64,000 nucleotides of DNA from contig JAIUOB010000001.1 in assembly GCA_020161135.1 (NCBI GenBank), positions 558,001 to 622,000 on the forward strand, read 5' to 3'. This DNA is from Gemmatimonadota bacterium (GTDB taxonomy: Bacteria; Gemmatimonadota; Gemmatimonadetes; Gemmatimonadales; Gemmatimonadaceae). The first letter of the stretch is position 1, and the number at the start of each line of letters is the position of its first letter. Under the pieces are notes generated by a model that did no database searches, was not told where the DNA came from, and worked only from the letters and a program-made list of their open reading frames with translations. The position numbers and the translations under genes were made by a program. Below are positions 7,371 to 16,533 of the stretch, piece after piece.

Positions 7371-10286
7371 GCGCACGCGCGCACGGACACGGGTCCACCA
7401 GCCCGGCGTGCGCGACGCGAGCGTCACCTGCACCGTGGCATCGCCGGCGTACACCAGGTTGGCCCACACCGCCGGCGATGCGCCCTCGGCGATCGCGTCC
7501 CGCTGCACCGCGGTGAGTGCGTCGAGCGCCGTAGGTGCCGTGAGCAGGCGCCGATAGTAGCGCAGCATCCACGGCACGATGGCCGTGTCGCCAACGGCCC
7601 ATCGCGTGGCCACCACGCCCCGCGCACCCGCGTCGAGAGCGCTGCTCACGAAGCCGTGCAGCCCCTGCCCCGCCAGCAGCAGGCCGTCGGCGCTGGCGCA
7701 CGACGACAGCACGACCAGGTCGAAGGGGAGTGGACGTGACGCGAAGAGGGCCGGCGTGACGAGGCCATCGTGCGTCGCGGTGGGCTGCATCGCGAGCGCG
7801 GTGCGCGTGAACGATCCGGGATCGGCACGGACGTGCGTGGCGATGTGCAGCACCGCGCCACCCGCATCGAGGCGGGTGCGCAGCGCGTCCCAGGTCGCTG
7901 CGCGCCCCTGCAGCGCCTGGGCATCCTGCAGCAGCGACGCGATGCCCCGCACTTCGGACTGCGCCCCGGGCAACGCGCCCCACGGTGCCCCTCCATCGAC
8001 GGGGGCAGGCATCGTGGCGGGCGCGCCCACGAGCACTGCGCGGCGCTGTCGTTGCTGGTCGGCCCGCACGGCCACGATGGGACGCACGCTGCCCAGCGCG
8101 TCCTCGACCGACGGCGCGAGCACCAGCGTGTAGCGCGCCACCAGCGGGCGCCCGTCGCCCGCATCGAGTGCCGCGAACGGCAGGCGATGGAGGTCGCCGT
8201 CGGCGACGACGTGCAGGCGCGTGACCGACGGCGGCAGCGACGCGAGGGCCGGCGTCAGCACGGCGCGCGAGAGCCGCTGTACCAGCGCCGAGAGACGCGC
8301 CCCGGCGGCGAGGTAGCCGGCGAAGGCGCGAATGGGCTGCGTCAGGGAATCGATGGGGGCGAGCGTGTGGCTGACCAGCGTGTCGCGGGTGAGCACGAAC
8401 ACCGTGGTCGGCTCCATTCCGCGCCCCGTCGTGTACGCCAGCACGGCTTCGTCCGCGCGCAGGCGTGCCCGCGCCAGGCGCGGCAGGCGCTCGGCGTCGA
8501 GCGCCAGCGTGTCGACCGCCCGCACGGGCACCGCCGAGGTGCCGCGCAACGTGACGTCCACCGCCGCGCGCTGCAGCGCGAGCTGCTCCAGCGCCCGCAC
8601 CCGCCGCCACTCGGCCAGCGTCAGCGCACGGTGCGCCTCATCGGCCTGCGCGAAGCGCGATACCATGGTCGCGAGGTCGAGATCGCGGTCCCAGTCGAGC
8701 GCGCGATCCTGCAACGCCGCGAGCACGAGCTCCCGACGCGCGGGCCCGCTGCGCCAGAGGTCGAACGCGCGCGCCGCCTCGGCCTGTACCCGCCAGGCGC
8801 TGTCGCGCTGCGCCTGCGCCGCGTCGCGCGTACGCAGGGCGTCCGCACCCGTGGCGCCACGCAACAGGGCCTCGGCACGCCGGGTGTTCACCTCGAAGCG
8901 GGTCGGACCCACCAGACGGAGCCGCGCCAGCGAGTCGAGCGCCAGGCGGGCGTCCGGCAAGGCGCCGCGCCGCAATGCGTCGACGGCGCGCAGGTAGAGC
9001 AGGTCGACGCGCCACCCCGGCAGGTTGCGGCGCGCCGCGAGCTGTTCGGCGGAGTCGGCGAGTTGTCGGGCGGTCGCCGCATCACCCCGGCGCTGCGCAA
9101 TGCTCGCGCGCGCCGCGATCACGCCCACGAGTGCCTGCGGCGAGAACGCGTCGAGTTCCGGCATGATGCGACGCAGCAGGGTATCGGCTTCGAGCGGATC
9201 CCCGTCGAGCAACACCCCCTGCGCGCGTGCGTAGTCGGCCAACACCAGCCCGACCCGGTCCCCAGTCGCGACGAAGTGCGCGCGGGCCTCGACGAAGTGT
9301 CGTTGCGCATCGGCAGGCGCGCCAAGACGCTGCGCGATGCGCCCCAGCTCGAGTTGCGCCCACGCTTCGCCGTTGCGGCTCTCGCTGCGTCGTGCGAGTG
9401 CGAGGGCGCTGTCGAGGCGTACGGCCGCGTCGCCGTAGAAGCCACGCGTGATGAGCTCGCTGCCCTGCCACTGCCGCGTGGCGGAGAGCGCCGCCCACGA
9501 GCGGACGGCCGTCTGCGCGACGGCCACCGAGTCGAAGGCCGCCACGGCCGCCGCGCCACGCCCCTGCGAGGAGAGGAACTGCGCGTGCACGAAGCCGCAG
9601 TCGGCGAAGTAGCGCGGGCCCGCGCGTCGCGCCGCGTCCAGCACCCGCGTCCAGGTGCTGTCGGCCACGCGCACACCGCCGCGTACGTCGAGCTGCAGCG
9701 TGGCACAGGCCAGCCGCGACTGCACCACGATGTCGGCACTCACCGGCGCCGTGCGAGCCAGTCGCGCCGCCTGTGCAAGCTGCGCGCGCGCCACCTCGAG
9801 TCCGCGCGTGCGCGCCTGCAGCAGCGCCAGGCTGATGCGCGCCTCCGCTTCGCCGGTCGCGTCCCCGCGCTGCGCCATCTGCGTCACGGCGCTGTCCATG
9901 GCCGCGTGCGCACGTGCGTAGTCGCCGCGGTTGGCGAGGACGGCGGCACGACCCATCGCGGCGTGGGCGGCGATGAGCGTCGCGGTGTCACGCGCGGCGC
10001 GATCGTAGTCACGCAGCGCCGCATCGTACTGGAACGCGAGGCGCGCGAGCGTGGCGTCGGCCAGGGCCAGCTGTGCCGCGGCCGCCGGGGCAGGCACGGC
10101 GCGCAGCGACTGCGCGAAGCGCGCACGCCACGCCCCCTCCGTGCCCGCGTCGAAGGCACGCGTGGCGTCACGCACCACGCTTCGCGCCGATGGTGCCGTC
10201 GACACCGCAGCCTGCGCGCACAGCCCCCCCGGTGCGCCGAGCAGGAGCAGGCAGGATATTGCGAGACGGCGGGGCGCGCGGGACAT
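7335..10286 (-). CDS. Secreted TPR-CHAT (caspase-like) protein
   Basis: 983 aa with a signal peptide (MSRAPRRLAISCLLLLGAPGGLCAQA). Residues about 40-600 are Ala/Arg-rich helical repeats in the TPR style. The C-terminal third is a CHAT domain: His818 in VLHIATH and Cys863 in VVLSSCAS form the dyad, followed by GLHGFVSSALDAGARGVVATRW, the usual CHAT tail. CHAT proteins are caspase/separase-like proteases; some are toxic effectors released by a sensor, others are processing enzymes. Export to the periplasm or surface argues against an intracellular abortive-infection role. A longer upstream frame exists but is antisense to the helicase. It converges with the sigma-partner gene and diverges from the helicase (54 nt apart). 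Confidence 0.87.
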   Translation of the reverse strand: MSRAPRRLAISCLLLLGAPGGLCAQAAVSTAPSARSVVRDATRAFDAGTEGAWRARFAQSLRAVPAPAAAAQLALADATLARLAFQYDAALRDYDRAARDTATLIAAHAAMGRAAVLANRGDYARAHAAMDSAVTQMAQRGDATGEAEARISLALLQARTRGLEVARAQLAQAARLARTAPVSADIVVQSRLACATLQLDVRGGVRVADSTWTRVLDAARRAGPRYFADCGFVHAQFLSSQGRGAAAVAAFDSVAVAQTAVRSWAALSATRQWQGSELITRGFYGDAAVRLDSALALARRSESRNGEAWAQLELGRIAQRLGAPADAQRHFVEARAHFVATGDRVGLVLADYARAQGVLLDGDPLEADTLLRRIMPELDAFSPQALVGVIAARASIAQRRGDAATARQLADSAEQLAARRNLPGWRVDLLYLRAVDALRRGALPDARLALDSLARLRLVGPTRFEVNTRRAEALLRGATGADALRTRDAAQAQRDSAWRVQAEAARAFDLWRSGPARRELVLAALQDRALDWDRDLDLATMVSRFAQADEAHRALTLAEWRRVRALEQLALQRAAVDVTLRGTSAVPVRAVDTLALDAERLPRLARARLRADEAVLAYTTGRGMEPTTVFVLTRDTLVSHTLAPIDSLTQPIRAFAGYLAAGARLSALVQRLSRAVLTPALASLPPSVTRLHVVADGDLHRLPFAALDAGDGRPLVARYTLVLAPSVEDALGSVRPIVAVRADQQRQRRAVLVGAPATMPAPVDGGAPWGALPGAQSEVRGIASLLQDAQALQGRAATWDALRTRLDAGGAVLHIATHVRADPGSFTRTALAMQPTATHDGLVTPALFASRPLPFDLVVLSSCASADGLLLAGQGLHGFVSSALDAGARGVVATRWAVGDTAIVPWMLRYYRRLLTAPTALDALTAVQRDAIAEGASPAVWANLVYAGDATVQVTLASRTPGWWTRVRARVRSWLGGAGREQP

Positions 10287-10340
10287 GCAGGCAATCTGCG
10301 TGCGGTGCGCGCGGTGCGCCGAGTCCGCCTGCCCCCCCCG

Positions 10341-13001
10341 ATGCCGCGCTCGATGCCGCGCACCCGCCGACTCCCTGCCAGCGCCGACGCCGTACACGCC
10401 CTCGAGGCGTGGTTTGCGTCGCGTGGGTGGGAGCCGTTCGCCTTTCAGCGTGAGGTGTGGGCGGCGTATGCCCGCGGTGAGTCCGGACTGATTCACGCGG
10501 CCACCGGCACCGGCAAGACCTACGCCGCGTGGCTGGCACCGGTACTGGAAGGGCTGACGGAGCTGACGGACGCCGCGCGTGGCCGCGGTACCGTGCGCCG
10601 GACCGTGCGGCGACGCGCGGAGGCGGCGCCACTCCGGGTGCTCTGGCTCACGCCGCTCAAGGCACTCGCTGCGGACACCGAGTTGGCGCTCCAGGACGCC
10701 GTCGAGGCGCTGCGGCTGCCGTGGACGGTGGAGAGTCGCACCGGCGATACAAGCCAGGCGCGCCGCGCGCGGCAGCGCAGCCAGTTGCCCACAGCCCTCG
10801 TGACCACACCGGAAAGCCTGTCGCTGCTGCTCTGCCGCGCCGATGCGGCGTCGCTGTTCCGCGATCTGCGGTGCGTGATCGTGGACGAGTGGCACGAGCT
10901 GCTGTCCACCAAGCGTGGGGCGCAGGTGGAGTTGTGCCTGGCCCGGTTGCGCGCGCTCTGCCCCGCCCTGCGCACGTGGGGGCTGTCGGCCACGCTCGGC
11001 AACCTCGAACAAGCCGCGGCGACGCTCATGGGTGTGGACGCGCAGGGGGTGACGCGTCCGCACCGGCTGGTGCGCGGGCTGGTGCCAAAGACTGTCGAGG
11101 TGGAGGCGCTGGTGCCCGACACCATGGAGCGCTTCCCGTGGGCGGGGCATCTCAACACCAGGCTGCTCCCCGAGGTCATGCGGCGGCTGTCGCAGGCGGG
11201 GAGCGCGATCATGTTCACGAACACGCGCTCGCAGTGCGAGCTGTGGTTCCAGAGCCTCATTGCGGCCGACCCCGACTGGTTCGCGTTCACGGCCATTCAC
11301 CACGGCTCGCTGTCACGACGCCAGCGTGAGGATGTCGAAGACGGTCTCAAGACCGGCCGCTACCGCGTGGTGGTGGCGACGAGCTCACTCGACCTGGGCG
11401 TCGACTTCTCTCCCGTGGACCTCGTGCTGCAGGTGGGGAGCCCGAAGGGCGTGGCGCGGCTGCTGCAGCGCGCCGGGCGCTCGGGGCACGCGCCGGGGCG
11501 ACCGTCGCGCATCGTGTGCGTGCCGACGCATGCGTTCGAACTGGTGGAAGTGGCCGCGGCGCGCGACGCGATCGCGGCCGGCGCCATCGAGGCGCGCGAA
11601 CCGCTCGACCGCCCGCTCGACCTGCTGGCGCAGCACCTCGTGACGCTCGCGCTGGGAGGTGGCTTCACGCGCGAGGCGGTGCTGGCGGAGGTGCGCACGA
11701 CGCACGCCTATCGCCTGCTCACCGAGGCGGAGCTCGACTGGGTGCTGGCCTTCGTGACGCACGGCGGCGACACGCTGCGCGCATACCCCGAGTACGCGAA
11801 GGTGGTGGTGGACGAGCAGGGCGTGCACGTGGTGACCGATCGCCGCGTCGCGCTGCGGCACCGGCTCAACATCGGCACCATCGTGAGCGACGCGAGCATC
11901 GCGGTGCGCACACTGCGCGGACGCTCGCTGGGCACGGTGGAGGAGAGCTTCGTGGCGCGCCTTTCGCCGGGCGACCGGTTCATGTTCGCGGGGCAGGCGC
12001 TCGAGTTCGTGCGGCTGCGCGACCTCACCGCGTTCGTGAAGAAGGTGAAGGGGGCGAGTGGTGCGATTCCGCGCTGGGCGGGGGCGCGCATGCCGCTCAG
12101 CACCGAGCTGGCGGCCGCGGTGCGCGCCAAGCTCGAAGAGGCGCGCACGGGCACGCTGACCGGCCCCGAGATGCATGCGGTGCGCGAGGTGCTGGCCACG
12201 CAGGCCGAGCGGAGCGTGATTCCGCGACCGGATGAGCTGCTGGTCGAGCGCACGGAGACGCGCGACGGGCACCATCTGTTCGTGTATCCATTCGAGGGGC
12301 GGCTGGTGCACGAGGGGCTGGCGGCGCTGTGCGCCTATCGTATCGCGCAACTCGCGCCCATCACGTTCACCTTCACCTGCAACGATTACGGCTTCGAGCT
12401 GCTCTCGCCCGAACGGGCGCCGCTCGAGGAGGCGCTCGAGGCGGGGCTCTTCTCCACGCAACACCTGCTGCACGACGTGACCAACAGCCTCAACGCCGCC
12501 GAGCTGGCGCGGCGGCAGTTCCGCGAGATCGCGCGCGTCGCCGGCCTTGTGTTCGCCGGCTATCCCGGACAGGCCAAGAGCTTGCGGCAGGTGCAGGCGA
12601 GCACCGGGTTGCTGTTCGATGTGTTCATGCAGTACGACCCCGACAACCTGCTCCTGGCGCAGGCGCGGCGCGAAGTGCTGGAACGGCAGCTCGAGGTGAG
12701 CCGACTGGGGCGTGTGCTGGCGCGTATTGCCACGAGCGATGTGCGGGTGGTCGATGTCGAGCGTCCGACGCCGTTCGGCTTTCCGCTCATGGTGGACATC
12801 GCCCGCGCCAAGCTGAGCACCGAGTCGTTGGCAGCGCGCGTGAAGCGCATGACGGTGGCCGCCGAGCGTCCCGCGCGCAGCGGGAGTGCGTCGGTGTTTC
12901 GCATCGGCGACACGGTGGAGCGGCTCATGACGCGCCCCGATGCACCGCGGGCCGTGGCAGCGCCGGATGCTCGGCGTGGCCGCGGGCGACGGGCGCGATG
13001 A
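10341..13001 (+). CDS. Ligase-associated DNA-damage-response DEXH-box helicase (Lhr-like)
   Basis: 886 aa. RecA-like domain 1 has ATGTGKT (54-60), LWLTPLKAL (Ia), TTPESL, DEWH (182-185, the II box) and GLSATLGN (III); domain 2 has FTNTRSQCE and QRAGRSGH (VI). The long C-terminal part has the Lhr core winged-helix and beta-barrel character. Together with the overlapping phosphoesterase gene this matches the ligase-associated helicase/phosphoesterase set known from many bacteria, an ATP-driven 3'-5' helicase for single-stranded-DNA-loaded repair substrates. The start is ATG 10341 or 10353. Its partner ATP-dependent ligase and exonuclease genes are not in the window. Confidence 0.92.
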   Translation: MPRSMPRTRRLPASADAVHALEAWFASRGWEPFAFQREVWAAYARGESGLIHAATGTGKTYAAWLAPVLEGLTELTDAARGRGTVRRTVRRRAEAAPLRVLWLTPLKALAADTELALQDAVEALRLPWTVESRTGDTSQARRARQRSQLPTALVTTPESLSLLLCRADAASLFRDLRCVIVDEWHELLSTKRGAQVELCLARLRALCPALRTWGLSATLGNLEQAAATLMGVDAQGVTRPHRLVRGLVPKTVEVEALVPDTMERFPWAGHLNTRLLPEVMRRLSQAGSAIMFTNTRSQCELWFQSLIAADPDWFAFTAIHHGSLSRRQREDVEDGLKTGRYRVVVATSSLDLGVDFSPVDLVLQVGSPKGVARLLQRAGRSGHAPGRPSRIVCVPTHAFELVEVAAARDAIAAGAIEAREPLDRPLDLLAQHLVTLALGGGFTREAVLAEVRTTHAYRLLTEAELDWVLAFVTHGGDTLRAYPEYAKVVVDEQGVHVVTDRRVALRHRLNIGTIVSDASIAVRTLRGRSLGTVEESFVARLSPGDRFMFAGQALEFVRLRDLTAFVKKVKGASGAIPRWAGARMPLSTELAAAVRAKLEEARTGTLTGPEMHAVREVLATQAERSVIPRPDELLVERTETRDGHHLFVYPFEGRLVHEGLAALCAYRIAQLAPITFTFTCNDYGFELLSPERAPLEEALEAGLFSTQHLLHDVTNSLNAAELARRQFREIARVAGLVFAGYPGQAKSLRQVQASTGLLFDVFMQYDPDNLLLAQARREVLERQLEVSRLGRVLARIATSDVRVVDVERPTPFGFPLMVDIARAKLSTESLAARVKRMTVAAERPARSGSASVFRIGDTVERLMTRPDAPRAVAAPDARRGRGRRAR

Positions 13002-13687
13002 CGCGCGACCTGCGACCGGGCAGCGCACCACCCGTGCGGCATGCCCTCACGCTGGCGGGGGTGTCGGTGGAGCTGTGTCCCTCGCGCGCCCTGTGGATGC
13101 CCGCGCTGCACACGCTGGTGGTGGCCGACCTGCACTGGGGCAAGGCCGCGGCGCTGCGCGCGTCGCAGGTACCGGTGCCGCGTGGCACCACCGCACACGA
13201 CCTCGATCGGCTGTCGCGCACGCTGCACGACACGGCGGCCACACAGCTCGTCGTGCTGGGCGACCTGCTGCATGCACGGCACGGGCGCGGCGACGAGACG
13301 ATGCGCACCATTGCCACCTGGCGGGCGCAGCATGCGGACGTGCGCATCACGCTGGTGCGTGGCAATCACGACGTGCACGCGGGCGACCCGCCGGCGGCGC
13401 TCGACATCGCGTGCGTGGACGGGCCGTTTGCGTTCGGGCCGTTCGTGGGCGTGCACGACCCGGACGAGATGGTCGCGGGGCCGGGCTATGTACTGAGTGG
13501 CCACCTGCATCCCAGCGTGACGGTGCATGGGCGCGGGCGCCTGTCGGCACGGCTCGCCTGCTTCGTGTTCGGCGCAACGCGCGGGGTGCTGCCGGCGTTC
13601 TCGAGCTTCACCGGCGGCGGCATGTATGCGCGCGCGCCGGGGGATGCGCTGTATGCGATCGTCGGGGAGGAGATTGTTGCGCTGTGA
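12998..13687 (+). CDS. pdeM: Ligase-associated DNA-damage-response phosphoesterase PdeM
   Basis: 229 aa, start overlapping the helicase stop (ATGA). It is a calcineurin-like metallophosphoesterase with all metal-site motifs: DLHWGK (44-49), GDLLHAR, GNHD and GHLHP. The DLHWGKA and SGHLHPS wording is characteristic of PdeM, a small phosphoesterase that always travels with the Lhr-like helicase in repair clusters. It is presumed to trim or clean DNA ends; the exact substrate is not known to me. Translation is evidently coupled to the helicase. Downstream is a 64-nt gap with a heptamer repeat and then a convergent hydrolase gene. Confidence 0.92.
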   Translation: MTRDLRPGSAPPVRHALTLAGVSVELCPSRALWMPALHTLVVADLHWGKAAALRASQVPVPRGTTAHDLDRLSRTLHDTAATQLVVLGDLLHARHGRGDETMRTIATWRAQHADVRITLVRGNHDVHAGDPPAALDIACVDGPFAFGPFVGVHDPDEMVAGPGYVLSGHLHPSVTVHGRGRLSARLACFVFGATRGVLPAFSSFTGGGMYARAPGDALYAIVGEEIVAL

Positions 13688-13713
13688 CGGGTTGCGGTTG
13701 TCGGGGGCCGGGT

Positions 13714-13741
13714 GCCGTGGGCCGTGGGCCGTGGGCCGTGG
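13714..13741. repeat. Four perfect copies of a 7-bp unit (GCCGTGG)
   Basis: Heptamer GCCGTGG repeated four times without interruption in the 64-nt gap between the convergent pdeM and hydrolase genes, followed by a partial fifth copy (GCCA). It probably arose by replication slippage; it does not form a terminator hairpin, and it is too short and regular for a CRISPR. Confidence 0.85.
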
Positions 13742-13751
13742 GCCAGATCGC

Positions 13752-15050
13752 CTATGGGGCCCTGACCGCGGCGAGCAACTGCTGCACGAGCGCATCGAGG
13801 CTCGCGGTCGTGTCCATCCACCGCACCACGGCCACGATGTCGTTGACCGGGTCGACATAGATGAAGTTGTTGCCGGCGCCGACGTGCGTGAACGCCTGTG
13901 GGGGCGCGCTCTTGAGATGAGCGCGGTCGGTGTTCACGTACCAGTTCATGTAGCCGTACGTCTTCTGCGCCGGCGTGGGCGTGAGCGCCTGCGTGACCCA
14001 CTTGTCCGACAGCAGCCGCTTGTCGCCCCACACGCCGCGGCGCAGCGTGAGCAGGCCGAAGCGCGCCATGTCATAGGCATCGATGACCAGGCCGCCGCCC
14101 CAGTGGCCGCCGCCGCTCACGCTCTGCACCTCCTTGCCGTCGAGCACGATCCACGAGTTCTCGTAGCCGTACCAGCGCCACGTGGTCGACGCACCGATGG
14201 GGTCCATGATGCGTTCCTTGAGCACCTCCGGCAGCGGCCGGCGCCACACCTGCAGCGCGGCCAGCGCCAGCACGTTCACGCGCGTGTCGTTGTACTCGAA
14301 GGTGCTGCCGGGCTCGAGACGTTTGCGGGTGACGTACGCCTCGTTGAGCTGCTGGCCCTGCGGCGGTCGATCGGCCCACTCGGGCTTCCCCCACAACGTG
14401 CCTTCCCAGTCGCTCACCTGCCGCAGCAGATGATCCCACGTGAGCCGCCTGTTGTGTGGTGTGTCGAACGGCATAAGCAGCTTGTCGGTGCCGGGCCAGT
14501 CCCGCGCGTAGCCGGTGCCGTTGGGGCGCGCGCGCACGATGGGCGGCACGTAGTGCGCCACCGTGTCGTGCACGCTGCGAATGCGTCCGTCGTCCACGGC
14601 GAGCCCCACCATGGTGCTCACGAAGCTCTTGGTCACCGAGTTGGTGATCTCGTCGGCGGTGGGGTCGCCCCACGACGCGACGATGTACCCCTTGCGCACG
14701 ATGACGCCCGTGGCGCCGCCGCGCGGCGGCAGCGGACCGATGGGCGCGCCCAGCGGCTCGCGGCCGAACGTCGCCCAGTGGTTGAGCTCGAGGTCACGTG
14801 GCGACTTGCTCTCCTTGGCCAGCGCGATGGCCACCGCCGCCGCGACACCGGCCGAGTCGAGGCCCACCGCGGCGGGGGAGCGGCGCTCCCAACTGCCGGC
14901 GGGGGGCACGTAGGGCGTGGCGGCCGCTGGAGTGCCCCGACGGGCGGGCTGCGCGCGCACCGACGCGGCGGACGCGGCCTTCAGCAGGGTGATCGCGGCG
15001 AGTGAGGCAACGGCGCACGGCGCGCCGCGCAGGCGAGGGATGGCGGACAT
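13752..15050 (-). CDS. Secreted serine hydrolase, beta-lactamase/class C family
   Basis: 432 aa with a signal peptide (about residues 1-33). The fold is the penicillin-binding-protein/class C beta-lactamase type: SVTK (138-141) supplies the Ser-x-x-Lys nucleophile/base pair, YND (in FEYNDTRVN) fills the YxN position, and HVGAGNNF near the C-terminus fills the K/H-T-G position. Proteins of this group include esterases, D-aminopeptidases and true lactamases, so 'serine hydrolase' is the safe call. A downstream HWGGG-rich region is usual for the family. A much longer upstream frame is antisense to the VanZ gene and was discarded. It is divergent from the VanZ gene (33 nt between starts). Confidence 0.88.
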   Translation of the reverse strand: MSAIPRLRGAPCAVASLAAITLLKAASAASVRAQPARRGTPAAATPYVPPAGSWERRSPAAVGLDSAGVAAAVAIALAKESKSPRDLELNHWATFGREPLGAPIGPLPPRGGATGVIVRKGYIVASWGDPTADEITNSVTKSFVSTMVGLAVDDGRIRSVHDTVAHYVPPIVRARPNGTGYARDWPGTDKLLMPFDTPHNRRLTWDHLLRQVSDWEGTLWGKPEWADRPPQGQQLNEAYVTRKRLEPGSTFEYNDTRVNVLALAALQVWRRPLPEVLKERIMDPIGASTTWRWYGYENSWIVLDGKEVQSVSGGGHWGGGLVIDAYDMARFGLLTLRRGVWGDKRLLSDKWVTQALTPTPAQKTYGYMNWYVNTDRAHLKSAPPQAFTHVGAGNNFIYVDPVNDIVAVVRWMDTTASLDALVQQLLAAVRAP

Positions 15051-15083
15051 CGGCACTCGGTCGGAGGGGAATCGGTTCGGGAA

Positions 15084-16475
15084 ATGTCCGCAGCGGCCGA
15101 TACTCCGCAAGGCATGCTCGCCGACGCACCGCTCCCTTCGCACGCCGCACCGCGCCGCTCCCTCGGCGCGCCATTCCGTTTCCGTCGCGCAGCCGACCTC
15201 ACCGCACTCCGCCTGGGACGTGTGGTGCTCGGCTATCTCGCGCTGGTCACGATGGTCATAACGCTCGCGCCGTTCCGCTTCGCCACGCACCCCGTGCACG
15301 GCCTCTCGACGGCGTGGAGCGTGTCGGACCTCGTCATGAACGTCGTCATGTTCGTGCCATTCGGTTTCGTGCACCAGCTCACGCGGCCGCGTGGGGCGCC
15401 GGCCGGCTGGATGCGCGTCGCGCTGCTCGGGCTCGGGCTGAGCGGCATCATCGAAGTGGCACAACTGTTCGCCCCCACGCGCTTCCCATCGCTGCTCGAC
15501 CTGGCCACGAACACCGCGGGCGCCCTCGTCGGCGCGTGGCTGTTCCGACGCCTCACGCAGGTCATGGACGGTGACGCACGCCGCGCGCACACGGGCACGG
15601 CGGCCCGATTCGACGTGCTGGCGCCCGGCGCGCTCGCGCTCGAACTGCCGCTCATGGGGCTCGTCTACCTGCTGATACCGCTCGGCTGGCTCATCGGCCT
15701 CGCCAGCGGTGGCGTGACCGCCGATGGCGACGCGAAGCGCCTGCTGCTGCTCCCCATCGGCATGATGGCGGGCGCCGTGCTGGGCTCGGTATCGGCGGCG
15801 TACGTGCCACCGGGCCCCACGCGCACGCTGCGCTGGCTGGTGCTGCTGCCGCTGGGGTGGGTGCTGGTCACGGTCGTGCCGGCCGCGCGCGGCGACTGGC
15901 TGCTGGTGGCGGGCACGCTGGCGGTGACGTGTGCCGCGGCCGTGCTGCGGCACCTGCGCACCACCCACGCGCTGCGCGCTGCGCGACGCCGATTCGAGCG
16001 CCCCACGCTGCAGGCGGTGCTGCCGCTGTTCGCGGCCTACCTCACGCTGTCGGCGCTGTGGCCGCTCACGGGCGACGTGCAGGCATGGCACGGCGCGCTG
16101 GGGCTGGTGCCGGCCGGCGTGCCGCTGTCCGACACGCTGGTCTTCGCGACGCTCGAGCAGCTCGCGGCGTTTGCGCTGGTGGGGTACGCCGGCGCCGAGT
16201 TTCATGGTCGCGACGACCGGCGCGTGGGGCGCTGGGCGTGGCGTCCGCTGGCGTGGAGTGTCGCGGTGGCGCTGCTCCTGCAGGGGGCGCGCGGCTTCCA
16301 TGCCCTGCACGGGGCCAGCGCGCTGCTGCTCGTGCTGTCGCAGGTGGCGGCCGGCTTCGGGCTGCTGGTGTATGTGCGCCAGCGGGCGCATGTGCAGGCG
16401 CTGGTGCGGCGGCGCGCGCGGCTGGCGGACGTGGCGGCGCGCGAGGGCGAACGGATGCTGGAACAGGCCGCGTAA
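15084..16475 (+). CDS. VanZ family multipass membrane protein
   Basis: 463 aa. The N-terminal half holds the VanZ-like pattern: a helix with ITLAPFRF, then WSVSDLVMNVVMFVPFGF, GLGLSGIIEVAQLFAPTRFPSLLDLATNTAGALVGAW, i.e. the conserved N..N/P-F-G, E..Q and D..N positions on successive helices. About four more helices follow and end in an Arg-rich cytoplasmic tail. VanZ proteins give low-level teicoplanin resistance in enterococci; in most bacteria their function is unknown. The start could instead be ATG 15114. It sits alone on its strand, with the RCC1 lipoprotein gene 58 nt downstream. Confidence 0.83.
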   Translation: MSAAADTPQGMLADAPLPSHAAPRRSLGAPFRFRRAADLTALRLGRVVLGYLALVTMVITLAPFRFATHPVHGLSTAWSVSDLVMNVVMFVPFGFVHQLTRPRGAPAGWMRVALLGLGLSGIIEVAQLFAPTRFPSLLDLATNTAGALVGAWLFRRLTQVMDGDARRAHTGTAARFDVLAPGALALELPLMGLVYLLIPLGWLIGLASGGVTADGDAKRLLLLPIGMMAGAVLGSVSAAYVPPGPTRTLRWLVLLPLGWVLVTVVPAARGDWLLVAGTLAVTCAAAVLRHLRTTHALRAARRRFERPTLQAVLPLFAAYLTLSALWPLTGDVQAWHGALGLVPAGVPLSDTLVFATLEQLAAFALVGYAGAEFHGRDDRRVGRWAWRPLAWSVAVALLLQGARGFHALHGASALLLVLSQVAAGFGLLVYVRQRAHVQALVRRRARLADVAAREGERMLEQAA

Positions 16476-16533
16476 GGCGAAGACGCGAGCCGGCGCCGCT
16501 GGACAGTGCGCCACGGGCTCGTCAACTTCGCGC

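Noticed and set aside
7770..10340. Very long frame running into the helicase from upstream
   Set aside because: It is antisense to the CHAT gene; composition (Arg/His/Gly-rich) is that of a GC-rich shadow frame. The helicase fold begins at 10341.
10287..11303. Leftward extension of the CHAT protein
   Set aside because: It is antisense to helicase motifs; the signal peptide starts at 10286.
13714..13741. Tandem heptamers considered as CRISPR or terminator
   Set aside because: Unit and spacing are far too short for CRISPR, and the sequence does not fold into a hairpin.
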